Shown here piece after piece: positions 1-7,238 of a stretch of DNA of 10,068 nucleotides. Position 1 is the stretch's first letter. Every line of letters starts with the position of its first letter. The notes beneath the pieces are model-generated. The model was given only the letters and a program-made list of their open reading frames with translations. It was not told the DNA's origin and did no database searches. The translations under genes were made by a program, and so were the position numbers. Source of the stretch: Erysipelotrichaceae bacterium (GTDB lineage: Bacteria; Bacillota_I; Bacilli_A; Erysipelotrichales; Erysipelotrichaceae); contig JAFOMB010000037.1 of assembly GCA_017419065.1 (NCBI GenBank), positions 1-10,068 on the forward strand, written 5' to 3'.

Positions 1-782
1 CTTTCAAAGGCCTTGTAGAAGCCGTCATCTTCGATGCGGTCCGTGATCATATCGGCCTTCTTTTTGAGTTCCTCTTCGCCGTTCCCCATGGCGATGCCAT
101 AGGCACACGTCTTCAGCATCTCCAGATCATTCAGGGAGTCGCCGATCCCGATGGTGTCTTTCATGTCAAATAGACCCATCTCGGAGAGCCATCTGATCGA
201 GGAACCCTTGGAGACACCCTTTCTCGATGTCTCGATACAGCGTCCCATGTGGACATCAGCCAGGTATTCGCTGAAGGTAAAACGCTCTGTGTTCATCTCT
301 TTGACAGCCTTGCGGTAGGCCTCCTCTTCCTCATAGCGGAAGCGGACATCGGCCTTGTATACCTTTTCTCCCCGGTATGTCTGAAGACTGTTATCTTCGT
401 CCTCACCCCGTTCTCTGGCTCTCCGGTTGAAGAATTCCTGTATCCATCCTTCCGACCAGATGCGCTCTTCTCCCATGAGGGAACGGATCGCACCGCGGCT
501 GTGGGCGAAATCATCGAGCTCCTTCAGTTCTTCTTCCCGGAAGTATTCATCGATGACTCTCTTCCCATTGACCTCTACCAGGGCACCGGCACAGTAGATG
601 CCGTTGTCGAAGAAGTCTTTGAAGAGGCTGTTTACCAGAGGTTTATTCCGGCCTGTACAGACGAAAAGCTCGTGTCCGGCTTCCTTCAGTTTATGAAGGG
701 CCGTCCAGGAGCTCTCTATGACCGTATGGATATCATAGACGATCGTGCCATCGAGATCGATGAAGACCGTCTTTTTATTCAT
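1..782 (-). CDS. Cof-type HAD-IIB phosphatase, C-terminal end cut by window edge
   Basis: A cytosolic haloacid dehalogenase-superfamily hydrolase of the Cof/HAD-IIB type, a family that dephosphorylates sugar phosphates, flavin precursors and similar small phosphoesters; the substrate here cannot be read. The minus-strand translation begins MNKKTVFIDLDGT, giving motif I with Asp9 (nucleophile) and Asp11. Motif II is CTGR with Thr43, the motif III lysine is Lys192 in SKGSS, and motif IV is GDSLND with Asp215 and Asp219. The long stretch between motifs II and III is the C2 cap typical of this type. About 260 codons lie in the window and family members are about 265-280 residues, so only the last residues are missing. 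The ATG overlaps the last 8 bases of the upstream EamA gene, and AAGGAG sits 7 nt before it inside that gene, implying translational coupling. Confidence 0.9.
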   Translation of the reverse strand, partial: MNKKTVFIDLDGTIVYDIHTVIESSWTALHKLKEAGHELFVCTGRNKPLVNSLFKDFFDNGIYCAGALVEVNGKRVIDEYFREEELKELDDFAHSRGAIRSLMGEERIWSEGWIQEFFNRRARERGEDEDNSLQTYRGEKVYKADVRFRYEEEEAYRKAVKEMNTERFTFSEYLADVHMGRCIETSRKGVSKGSSIRWLSEMGLFDMKDTIGIGDSLNDLEMLKTCAYGIAMGNGEEELKKKADMITDRIEDDGFYKAFE

Positions 783-1668
783 TAACAGACTCCTTGTCTT
801 TCAGACCGGAAATGACGACACCCGCGATGACCAGAACGATACCGAGTATCAGCAGGATCGTGATCTTTTCGTGGAGGACGATCGCACTGGAGACTACAGA
901 GATCGGAGAGATCGCGTAAATGTATACAGAAGATTCCACAGCCCCGATCGCCATGATGGCCCGGTTCCAGAGGATATTGGACACCAGGGACATGACGATA
1001 CCGACGAAGAGGGCTGCCACGATATTCTCTACTGTTAACAGACCGGTAAAGTCGATGGCTTCGCCGGATGCGAGCCAGATCGGGATCGTGCACAGGATGC
1101 CGTAGAACTGTACGTGACGGGTAATATAGGAAACTTCAACGCCAACCTTGTGGATCTGGCGCAGGAACATCGTATAGGTCGCATAGCAGCAGGACGCCAG
1201 GAAGGCACATAAGAGTCCCCATGGATTGACATCCAGCGCTGTGATACTGTTGAAGCCGACCAGGAAGATACCGGCCATGGCGATGAAGAAACCTATTACG
1301 AAGTGCTTTGTGATCTTCTCCTTATAGAAGATAGATGACAGGATGGCGATCAGGATCGGCGATGTGTTGATCAGAACACTGGCGATCCCGGCCGGGATCA
1401 TGGAGTAGGCAGCTACCTGGAAGTTTCCATAGAGTGCCGTTCCGAAGAGACCCGCAAAGAAGAACATCAGTTCCTGTTTGAAGGTGAGCTTGTGGATCTT
1501 GTGGTTCATGAAGATCCATAATGCGATATATGACAGACCGTATTCCAGTGCCAGGACGGTAAAACGGTTGAATGTCTTCGTCAGAGTCTTGGTGAAGATG
1601 CCGCTGCATCCCCAGATAAAAATACAGATGAGGGCAAAAATATGCCCTTTGATTTTAGAATTTTTCAT
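775..1668 (-). CDS. EamA-family (DMT superfamily) transporter
   Basis: A 297-residue integral membrane protein with ten likely transmembrane helices arranged as two EamA repeats, about residues 9-137 and 148-287. Both repeats end in the characteristic pattern: SPILIAILSSIFYKEKIT near 103-120 and SPISVVSSAIVLHEKIT near 254-270. The family (RhaT/YdcZ/RarD-like drug/metabolite transporters) exports or imports small metabolites such as amino acids, sugars or nucleotide-like molecules; the sequence does not say which. Start ATG at 1668 follows AGGGGA, which overlaps the stop codon of the upstream M28-like gene 3 bases away. The 3' end overlaps the HAD phosphatase start. The three genes are therefore almost certainly one transcript with coupled translation. 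Confidence 0.93.
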   Translation of the reverse strand: MKNSKIKGHIFALICIFIWGCSGIFTKTLTKTFNRFTVLALEYGLSYIALWIFMNHKIHKLTFKQELMFFFAGLFGTALYGNFQVAAYSMIPAGIASVLINTSPILIAILSSIFYKEKITKHFVIGFFIAMAGIFLVGFNSITALDVNPWGLLCAFLASCCYATYTMFLRQIHKVGVEVSYITRHVQFYGILCTIPIWLASGEAIDFTGLLTVENIVAALFVGIVMSLVSNILWNRAIMAIGAVESSVYIYAISPISVVSSAIVLHEKITILLILGIVLVIAGVVISGLKDKESVNE

Positions 1669-1671
1669 ATA

Positions 1672-2604
1672 CTATCCCCTGTTTCCGACCCAATCCAGGA
1701 TGCCCTTTTCCAGAGCTTCCAGACGGTCGATATCACATCCTAAAGACGAGTAGCTTCTCGTCTTCCAGCATTCGATCTCCCCATTCACCATTCTGCCGCT
1801 GGTGAGAACAAAGGTCTTCGGGAAGTATGAGAGTATCGTATTGGCAGATTTTTCTTCACTGATGGAGATGTCTTTGATCTCCAGGTCCTTGAAGTGGGAG
1901 AGTATCCTCTTCGCTTCTTCATCCTGAGCGTCCTTGTGGACGAGGAAGACCTCATCGCCGTCCCCTATGGCTTCCAGGATGACGACATCCTTATTGGCGA
2001 CATCATTTTTCAGGATGTCGGCCATTCTCTTGTATCCCAGAGGCGCGTTGACCGTGTCATCGACATAGCCGAAGGCGTACTTCTTATCACCCTTCAATAC
2101 CTGCGCTGTTTCATAGAGAAGGGTCACTGCGGAGGTATTGCGGTTGAAATTATAACGGCAGTCAATGCCGCGGAGCAGAAAGACAAACAGGATCGAATAG
2201 AGACCGATCAGCACATAACGGGCGATGCGCTTTTCCGCGAAGAAAGGCAGTCTGGTGAGAAGGATCACGCCTGCCAGCAGGATCACGCCGATCAGAACAC
2301 GCAGCCATGTGTCGATCAGGTTGTTTTTCGCACTCTTCCGGATGTTTAAAGGATAATAGCGGTGCCCCGGATATACCGTCGCCGTCGGCGTATCATAGCC
2401 TGTTAAGAACACGGCTTTCGCATCCTTCGGTGTCCCGTAGACAGCCGAAAACTTGCGGACACTGGTATTGAATCCTTCATCCAGTTTCACATTGAAACCG
2501 AGTCTTCTGATCTGTTCCGAGAACAGGGCGATAAAATTCTTTCTCTTGGAGACAGCGTTCCTTCTGCCGTAGATCATCGCTGTCTGTATCAGCATTTCCT
2601 TCAT
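1672..2604 (-). CDS. Membrane-anchored M28-peptidase-like protein, catalytic residues apparently lost
   Basis: A 310-residue protein that I read as a diverged M28 (zinc aminopeptidase) fold with two transmembrane helices inserted at about 99-117 and 129-145. Pattern correspondences: KAVFLTGYDT (63-72) matches the M28 HxD strand but has Gly in place of His; NRNTSAVTLLYETAQVL (154-170) matches the D-N-x-SG-V helix but lacks the Asp; YAFGYVDD (176-183) matches the FxxFDxEE strand but lacks the Glu pair; VILEAIGDGDEV (208-219) matches the LDMIG strand; the C-terminal region near 283-303 matches the segment that normally carries a His-Thr ligand, and no His is present. Hydrolytic activity is thus doubtful. 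A binding or structural role is possible. Start ATG at 2604 has AGAGGG 6 nt upstream. The gene lies between a hairpin and the EamA gene (3-nt gap). The fold assignment is by eye and moderate. Confidence 0.55.
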   Translation of the reverse strand: MKEMLIQTAMIYGRRNAVSKRKNFIALFSEQIRRLGFNVKLDEGFNTSVRKFSAVYGTPKDAKAVFLTGYDTPTATVYPGHRYYPLNIRKSAKNNLIDTWLRVLIGVILLAGVILLTRLPFFAEKRIARYVLIGLYSILFVFLLRGIDCRYNFNRNTSAVTLLYETAQVLKGDKKYAFGYVDDTVNAPLGYKRMADILKNDVANKDVVILEAIGDGDEVFLVHKDAQDEEAKRILSHFKDLEIKDISISEEKSANTILSYFPKTFVLTSGRMVNGEIECWKTRSYSSLGCDIDRLEALEKGILDWVGNRG

Positions 2605-2619
2605 GTTTGTCCCTCTGGA

Positions 2620-2649
2620 GTACAGGTAGAGATCACTCTCTACCTGTAC
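2620..2649 (-). terminator. Perfect 13-bp hairpin between the iron dehydrogenase and the M28-like gene
   Basis: Inverted repeat with arms 2620-2632 and 2637-2649 (gtacaggtagaga and its exact complement) and a 4-nt loop. It begins 10 bases after the iron dehydrogenase stop codon and ends 15 bases before the next start codon. No U-tract follows on the transcribed strand: the downstream bases are tccagaggg, containing the next ribosome binding site. It is therefore not a standard intrinsic terminator. It may end the catabolic messenger inefficiently, block 3' exonucleases, or be an RNase III-type processing site separating the catabolic genes from the M28-like/EamA/HAD genes. Confidence 0.6.
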
Positions 2650-2659
2650 GATGTATCAC

Positions 2660-3823
2660 TTATTTTGCGTAACTGTAGATCTCCATGACAGTATCGAAAT
2701 CCAGTCCGGTAGAACCGGCCTTGACAACAGCCTGTGCGCACGGTGTCAGATCAGCGTCACCCAGTCCGTATTCTTCCAGCGTTGTGGAGAGTCCGACTTT
2801 CTTCAGCCATTCTGTGAGCTTTTCACAGCCGGCCAGGAGAGTGTCTTCCGGTTTGAAGTAGTTCATCTCGGCACCCATGACTTCAGTCGCCCACTTGATG
2901 AGCTTCTTCGTGTTGATACCCTTCGCATGGCACCACTTGACATAAGCCAGTGTGATGACACCTAAGGTTTCACCATGGGTCTTTCTGAACTGCGTCGTGA
3001 TCGGGTTTTCCAGTCCGTGGACGACCCAGTAGGAAGCACTTCCGGAGTAAGCCAGGCAAGGCATCATGATCATGTTGGCAGCCAGGCAGAGGTTGGCTCT
3101 TGCCTGATAGTTCGTCGGATCGGCGATAGCGATCGGCGCATACTTCATGACAGTCTTGTCGATACCTTCGATGTAGTAGTCAGAGAGGTCCTCATTCGGG
3201 TTTTCAACGAAGTAGGTCTCCCAGCTGTGGGACATGATATCCATAGCACCGGCAGCTGTCTGACGCGGAGGGAGCGTGTATGTGAGTTCCGGATTGATGA
3301 TCGCGAAATCACAGAACATATGATGAGAGAAGACCGTGTGCTTGAAGTTCGGTTCGACTCTGTCATCGACGATCATGGCGCACATGTCAGCTTCGGAACC
3401 TGTACCGGATAATGTGGAGATACATCCGTGAGGTAACGGTACGACATCGATATCGACGCCATAAGTCAGCTGTGTGCAGTCATAGTCTGTAACAGCCTGG
3501 ACAGCGATGAATTTACCGGAGTCCATGGTAGAGCCGCCGCCGACAGCCAGGACGAACTTGAGGTCATTCTCTTTGATGACTTCACAGGCATCCAGGATAG
3601 CGGAGTATAACGGGTTCGGACGGACCTTGGACCATTCGACATAACGGACACCGTTCTTGTCTAAGGATTCCTTGATGGTAGCGATCAGATCAGCGAGATA
3701 CGGTCCGCCGTCATCGACGATCAGACAGGAATCTGCGTACTTCTTTACTTCTTCACCGACGTTTACATGAGTGCCTTTACCGAAGATCACTCTCGTCTTC
3801 ATGTTGATTTCAAAATTATTCAT
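2660..3823 (-). CDS. Iron-containing (group III) alcohol dehydrogenase, butanol dehydrogenase/YqhD-like
   Basis: Cytosolic NAD(P)-dependent oxidoreductase that interconverts alcohols and aldehydes or ketones. Numbering from the longer GTG-started frame at 3829: nucleotide-binding motif GGGSTMD near 97-103, second cofactor segment STLSGTGSEAD near 138-148, and metal ligands Asp197, His201 (AMDIMSH), His271 (VVHGLEN) and His285 (KTHGETLG), the complete set for Fe(II). The length matches the usual 380-390 residues. I chose ATG at 3823 because AGAGGTGG sits just upstream and the GTG lies within that ribosome binding site. The gap to the zinc dehydrogenase stop is only 11 bases. In context it probably reduces the aldehyde released by the operon's aldolase, regenerating NAD(P)+; this is inference. 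Substrate unknown. Confidence 0.92.
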   Translation of the reverse strand: MNNFEINMKTRVIFGKGTHVNVGEEVKKYADSCLIVDDGGPYLADLIATIKESLDKNGVRYVEWSKVRPNPLYSAILDACEVIKENDLKFVLAVGGGSTMDSGKFIAVQAVTDYDCTQLTYGVDIDVVPLPHGCISTLSGTGSEADMCAMIVDDRVEPNFKHTVFSHHMFCDFAIINPELTYTLPPRQTAAGAMDIMSHSWETYFVENPNEDLSDYYIEGIDKTVMKYAPIAIADPTNYQARANLCLAANMIMMPCLAYSGSASYWVVHGLENPITTQFRKTHGETLGVITLAYVKWCHAKGINTKKLIKWATEVMGAEMNYFKPEDTLLAGCEKLTEWLKKVGLSTTLEEYGLGDADLTPCAQAVVKAGSTGLDFDTVMEIYSYAK

Positions 3824-3834
3824 TTCCACCTCTA

Positions 3835-4896
3835 TTAATCAAGATCTGCGAAATCGATCGCACAACGGTAAGTATCCGGACGGATAGCTGTTTCAAAGGC
3901 TTCCTGAGCTTTTTCGATCGGGAAGCTTCCGTAGAAGAGCTTGTCTGTCTCGACCAGATTCTTATTCAGCAGATTGACGGACTGCTCAAAGGAGAGCACC
4001 GAAGGGGATACAGTACCGGTCACAACAGCCTGAGAGCTGTGCAGCCAGTTCGGAGAAACCTGGATAGGAGCATCCGGGTGCTGAGAGGAATACATAATGA
4101 CTCTGCCGAGCTTGCCGACCATATTGACGGCCTGCTGTCCTACTGCCGGGATGGCTGTAGTGTTGAAGACGACATCGGCACCTCTGCCGTCTGTGATCTT
4201 CTTCACTTCTTCGACCGGATCGACTTCCAGAGGATTGATCAGGATGTCTGCACCGAATTCCTTGGCGAGATTTCTTCTCTTCTCATCCGGTTCGGACATG
4301 ATGACACGGCAGCCTCTTAATTTGGCAAGCTGTACATGCAGCATACCCATGATACCGCCGCCGATGACGACGACATCTTCACCGAGTTCCGGCTTGCCGA
4401 CATTGATGGAGTTGACGACACAGGCTAAAGGTTCTGCGAAGATCCCTCTGTGGATCGGGACATCTTCTTTGAGGAAATAGATCCCGGCGATATCGATGCA
4501 GATGTATTCCGAGAAGCCGCCTAAGTTCTTGATGCCTTCATATGGCGTATTGGAGGCACTTCTTCTGAGCTTATGCGTACATAAGTTCGGAGCACCATGC
4601 CGGCAATAGTAGCAGCATCCGCAGGCATCAAAGGTCTTCACAGCGACCTTCGCACCGATCGGATAGGCTTCCGGAATGACGTTTTCTCCGATCTCTACGA
4701 TCCTTCCGGCTGCTTCATGGCCGCCGTTGAACGGATACATATACGGATATTCCCCGGCATAGACTCTCTGTTCCCAGGTACAGATATTGCAGGCGCCGAC
4801 CTGGACCAGGACCTGATTATAACCCGGTTTCGGTCTTTCCACTTCGCGGATCTCGATCTTCTTCGGTCCGGTCGTGACGACACATCTCATTTTCAT
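3835..4896 (-). CDS. Zinc-dependent medium-chain alcohol/polyol dehydrogenase (MDR)
   Basis: Soluble MDR-family dehydrogenase related to sorbitol, threonine and sugar-phosphate (SorE-like) dehydrogenases. Numbering from an upstream in-frame GTG at 4902: catalytic zinc site Cys41 (ACNICTWEQ), His62-Glu63 (GGHEAAG); structural zinc loop Cys94, Cys97, Cys100, Cys108 with the canonical x2-x2-x7 spacing; Rossmann motif GGGIMG near 181-186 followed by Glu204 at the end of the second strand, which favours NAD(H). The usual GTD/GSD after the catalytic cysteine is replaced by TWE, suggesting a non-standard substrate pocket. ATG at 4896 is preferred: AAGGAAG lies 7 nt upstream and the GTG is too close to it. 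Likely role: oxidising or reducing the phosphorylated PTS product before aldol cleavage, by analogy with sorbose-1-phosphate reductase. Substrate not determinable. Confidence 0.9.
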   Translation of the reverse strand: MKMRCVVTTGPKKIEIREVERPKPGYNQVLVQVGACNICTWEQRVYAGEYPYMYPFNGGHEAAGRIVEIGENVIPEAYPIGAKVAVKTFDACGCCYYCRHGAPNLCTHKLRRSASNTPYEGIKNLGGFSEYICIDIAGIYFLKEDVPIHRGIFAEPLACVVNSINVGKPELGEDVVVIGGGIMGMLHVQLAKLRGCRVIMSEPDEKRRNLAKEFGADILINPLEVDPVEEVKKITDGRGADVVFNTTAIPAVGQQAVNMVGKLGRVIMYSSQHPDAPIQVSPNWLHSSQAVVTGTVSPSVLSFEQSVNLLNKNLVETDKLFYGSFPIEKAQEAFETAIRPDTYRCAIDFADLD

Positions 4897-4923
4897 ATTC
4901 ACTCTTCCTTCATCTCAATAAGC

Positions 4924-4972
4924 AATAAAGCCAGCCCTAAACTCTCAGTAGAGCTCGAAAGCTGGCTTTATT
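4924..4972 (-). terminator. Inverted repeat between EIID and the zinc dehydrogenase, possible partial terminator
   Basis: Arms 4924-4935 (aataaagccagc) and 4961-4972 form a 12-bp perfect stem enclosing 25 nt that can fold further (ctct/agag at 4942-4953, or agct/agct at 4952-4963). On the transcribed strand the stem ends GGCTTTATT and is followed by GCTTATTG, a loose U-rich tail; the opposite strand also has a T-rich exit. It looks like a weak, perhaps bidirectional terminator or attenuator that lowers expression of the two dehydrogenases relative to the PTS genes. The alternative small stems could compete with the long one. Confidence 0.55.
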
Positions 4973-5006
4973 ATGGATTTTAAATGTTAGTTTTTCTGTA
5001 GATCGA

Positions 5007-5828
5007 TTAAGCGAGGATACCCAGTAAACCGCCGATGATACCGATAGCAGCTAATAAGCCGGTGATCTTTAATGTAGACCAGCCCTTACCGACAAGTCTC
5101 CAGCAGAGGAGAGTCAGTAATAACGGCAGCATCTTCGGTAACAGAGCATCGAACAGGTCTGTCTGCAGGTTGAAGTTTCCATATTCAGAGTTGATCTGGA
5201 TACCGCACTTCAGGGAGACATACTGAGCGATAAGAGCACCCATGACTGTGCATCCTAAGATACCAGCACCCTGGATGAACTTGTTGATCTGGCCGGATTC
5301 GAGGATCTTGAAGATAGCTTCAGAACCCTGATCATGTCCTAAGAAGTAGGAGATGTGGCCGAGGATCAATGTGTAGATCGTACCTACTAAGAAGACGAGG
5401 ATCGGGCCTGCTAAAGTAGCGCCGCCCATTGTCAGACCGATACCGATGGAGATCGTTAACGGAGTGACGATACCCTGAGTGACTGTATCACCGATACCGG
5501 CGAACGGTCCCATCAAACCGGACTTGACAGCCGTGATGGATTCAGTGTCTTCTAATTTGCCGGCTGCGACATCTTCTTCCATGGCAGCAGCCAGACCGAT
5601 GATGGATGCACCCCAGATAACTTCTGTGTTGAAGAACTGAAGTTCTCTGAGCAGCATTTCTTTTCTCTTTTCCGCATCGTTCGGATATAAAGCCTTAGCG
5701 ATCGGAACCATGGATAAGCAGACTGCCGGAGCCTGCATTCTCTCGTACTGATAGCAAGAGTGGTTGAAGAATTGCCAACGTCTCCAAGCCTTTTCGAGAT
5801 CTTGTCTACTTACAACTTTTTCTGACAT
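5007..5828 (-). CDS. PTS mannose/fructose/sorbose-family EIID membrane subunit
   Basis: 273-residue ManZ-like subunit of a mannose-family PTS permease, which with EIIC forms the membrane channel for substrate import coupled to phosphorylation. Diagnostic segments: N-terminal amphipathic RRWQFFNHSCYQYERMQ near 16-32, NTEVIWGASIIGLAAAMEE at 67-85, and the highly conserved GLMGPFAGIGDTVTQG at 104-119. Hydrophobic segments follow near 122-160 and 186-205, with a C-terminal cluster from about 232 to the end. The length is normal. Start ATG at 5828 has GGGAGG 8 nt upstream. It lies 14 bases after the EIIC stop. Mannose, fructose, sorbose, GalNAc and glucosaminate systems share this family, so the substrate cannot be read from this subunit. 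Confidence 0.95.
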   Translation of the reverse strand: MSEKVVSRQDLEKAWRRWQFFNHSCYQYERMQAPAVCLSMVPIAKALYPNDAEKRKEMLLRELQFFNTEVIWGASIIGLAAAMEEDVAAGKLEDTESITAVKSGLMGPFAGIGDTVTQGIVTPLTISIGIGLTMGGATLAGPILVFLVGTIYTLILGHISYFLGHDQGSEAIFKILESGQINKFIQGAGILGCTVMGALIAQYVSLKCGIQINSEYGNFNLQTDLFDALLPKMLPLLLTLLCWRLVGKGWSTLKITGLLAAIGIIGGLLGILA

Positions 5829-5842
5829 TTTTAATTCCTCCC

Positions 5843-6583
5843 TTACGCCTTTTCACCGGCGGCTTCCAGCTGCGTGTAAACGATAGCTGCAGCCAGACCT
5901 AAGATGGTGATAGCCATTGTGTTCAGGTTGAGATAAACAGCTAATGCAAAGCCAACGAACAGGAAGACTCTTGCGTTGCCCTTGAAGATAGCGTTCAGGT
6001 TGATACCGATACCAAGTGCCGGTAACATACCACCAACGACGGATACAGCTCTGAGGACCGGTCCATTGAGGACATCGCCCAGGTTGCCTAATGCGTTAGC
6101 ACCGACATAGAGTAAGATCGTAGTCGGGATGAAGTACAGGATGAAGTGCCAGCAGAACGGTAATACGACTGTCGGCAGGATCAGACTGTCTTCTTTGCCT
6201 TCGTTGATCATCTTTTCAGCCATATGTACGAAGAATGCGTTAGTCGTCATTCTGAAGACATACATGAAGCCGCCTAAGAGACCTACTGGAACTGCCATTG
6301 CCAGACCGACTTCCATATCGAGGTGGTTAGCAATACACATAGCAACACCGACAACACCTGCTAAGCAAGGGTCACCAGGAGAAGATCCACCGACGCTCAT
6401 GTAGCCGATGTAGATCAGGTTGATCTGGGCGCCGAGAACAGCACCCGTAGTGACATCGCCGAGGATGGCTCCGACGATAGTACCACAGACGATAGGTCTG
6501 TAGTAGGTAGTATAACTGGCTAAGAAGCTGAAGTTTACTAAAGCGTAGACTATGCCAATTATAATACTTTGAGCTAATGTCAT
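5843..6583 (-). CDS. PTS mannose/fructose/sorbose-family EIIC membrane subunit
   Basis: 246-residue ManY-like polytopic protein, the EIIC partner of the EIID encoded just downstream. Family-typical segments: RPIVCGTIVGAILGD at 29-43, a glycine-rich SPGDPCLAGVVGVAM at 68-82, GLLGGFMYVF near 101-110 and GMLPALGIGINLNAI at 185-199. Hydrophobic helices cover most of the length except the polar loop near 118-133. Its ATG at 6583 is preceded only by a weak AGAAAG and by a small 7-bp hairpin (6596-6613). Initiation may therefore be modest or structure-controlled, unlike the strong sites before EIID and the aldolase. It is separated from EIIB by a 171-nt structured spacer. Confidence 0.95.
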   Translation of the reverse strand: MTLAQSIIIGIVYALVNFSFLASYTTYYRPIVCGTIVGAILGDVTTGAVLGAQINLIYIGYMSVGGSSPGDPCLAGVVGVAMCIANHLDMEVGLAMAVPVGLLGGFMYVFRMTTNAFFVHMAEKMINEGKEDSLILPTVVLPFCWHFILYFIPTTILLYVGANALGNLGDVLNGPVLRAVSVVGGMLPALGIGINLNAIFKGNARVFLFVGFALAVYLNLNTMAITILGLAAAIVYTQLEAAGEKA

Positions 6584-6754
6584 ACTTTCTTTTTGGGTAT
6601 TCTAATGAATACCGCTTTCCCCTTTCATTCTTTTATTTGTTTTTTTGCCGGCATCATGATCCAAAAGAATAAACGATCATACTGCCGTTTCCCGATATCT
6701 GTAGCTGGCAGATATCAGTATGCAAACGCTCGTACGCAGCGTTAACACCGATTT
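6584..6754 (-). ncRNA. Structured untranslated spacer between EIIB and EIIC
   Basis: 171 nt without a gene inside the operon. In transcript order it holds (a) a 6-bp hairpin, arms 6738-6743 and 6725-6730 (aacgct/agcgtt) with a 7-nt loop; (b) directly after it, a long stem in which the continuous arm 6709-6722 (cagatatcagtatg) pairs with 6695-6701 plus 6678-6684, leaving a 10-nt one-sided bulge (6685-6694) and a 7-nt loop; (c) a U-rich stretch at about 6661-6676 followed by an A-rich run; (d) a 7-bp hairpin, arms 6596-6602 and 6607-6613, just before the EIIC start. This may be a processing or partial termination site giving different levels of aldolase/EIIB and EIIC/EIID. It matches no riboswitch class I recognise. 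No EIIA remnant is visible. Confidence 0.5.
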
Positions 6755-7234
6755 TTAGAGGTGATCTTTGACTTCCTGCTTTTCCTGTCCCGGAACTAAC
6801 TGCCAGAACATATGGACGCCGTAGTCATTGATGATGCGTCTCATGCAATCCTTTTCTTCTTCAGATGCATGGACCTGCTTGATGAACTGCTTTCTCTTCG
6901 GGTTCTGGATCATGCCGCCTAATACGAGGTCCTTGATCTCAACACCCTGCTGGAGCAGTCTTTCAAATGTTTCCGGATACTTGCCTAAGATGACGACTTT
7001 TTCGCCTTCCGGGGAATCCTCTTTGAGGAATGCTGCCGCTTCATCGATCGGCATGATCTTTAAAGTGACACCTGCCGGAGCAGCAGCTGCGAGGACACGC
7101 TTCATCAGCATGTCGTTCGGGAGCTTGTCATCAGGGATCAGGATGAAGTTGCCATCCGTGACCTTTAACCAGGCAGTGACGACCTGACCATGGATCAGTC
7201 TGTCATCGATTCGAGCTAAAACGATATTTCTCAT
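6755..7234 (-). CDS. PTS mannose/fructose/sorbose-family EIIB subunit
   Basis: 159-residue cytosolic phosphocarrier that takes phosphate from EIIA and passes it to the incoming sugar at the EIIC/EIID channel. The N-terminal signature RIDDRLIHGQVVTAW (8-22) contains the phosphorylated His15, and the length equals a single EIIB domain, so no EIIA is fused to it. The segment VLGGMIQNPKRKQ near 104-116 also fits the family. The gene starts 4 bases after the aldolase stop codon; AAGGA lies about 11 nt upstream within the end of the aldolase gene, so translation is probably coupled. No EIIA gene is present between the operon promoter and the left window edge; a shared or distant EIIA is needed. Confidence 0.95.
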   Translation of the reverse strand: MRNIVLARIDDRLIHGQVVTAWLKVTDGNFILIPDDKLPNDMLMKRVLAAAAPAGVTLKIMPIDEAAAFLKEDSPEGEKVVILGKYPETFERLLQQGVEIKDLVLGGMIQNPKRKQFIKQVHASEEEKDCMRRIINDYGVHMFWQLVPGQEKQEVKDHL

Positions 7235-7238
7235 TGTG

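Noticed and set aside
249..785. Long open frame on the plus strand (178 residues)
   Set aside because: It is antisense to the HAD phosphatase, whose complete motif set proves the minus-strand reading; it has no recognisable domain or ribosome binding site.
3824..3829. GTG start for the iron dehydrogenase
   Set aside because: The GTG is part of the AGAGGTGG ribosome binding site that serves the ATG at 3823.
4897..4902. GTG start for the zinc dehydrogenase
   Set aside because: It lies directly next to the AAGGAAG ribosome binding site, too close for use; the ATG at 4896 has a 7-nt spacer.
6584..6754. Known riboswitch in the EIIB-EIIC spacer
   Set aside because: The stems do not reproduce the conserved core of any riboswitch class I can recall; kept only as an unassigned structured region.
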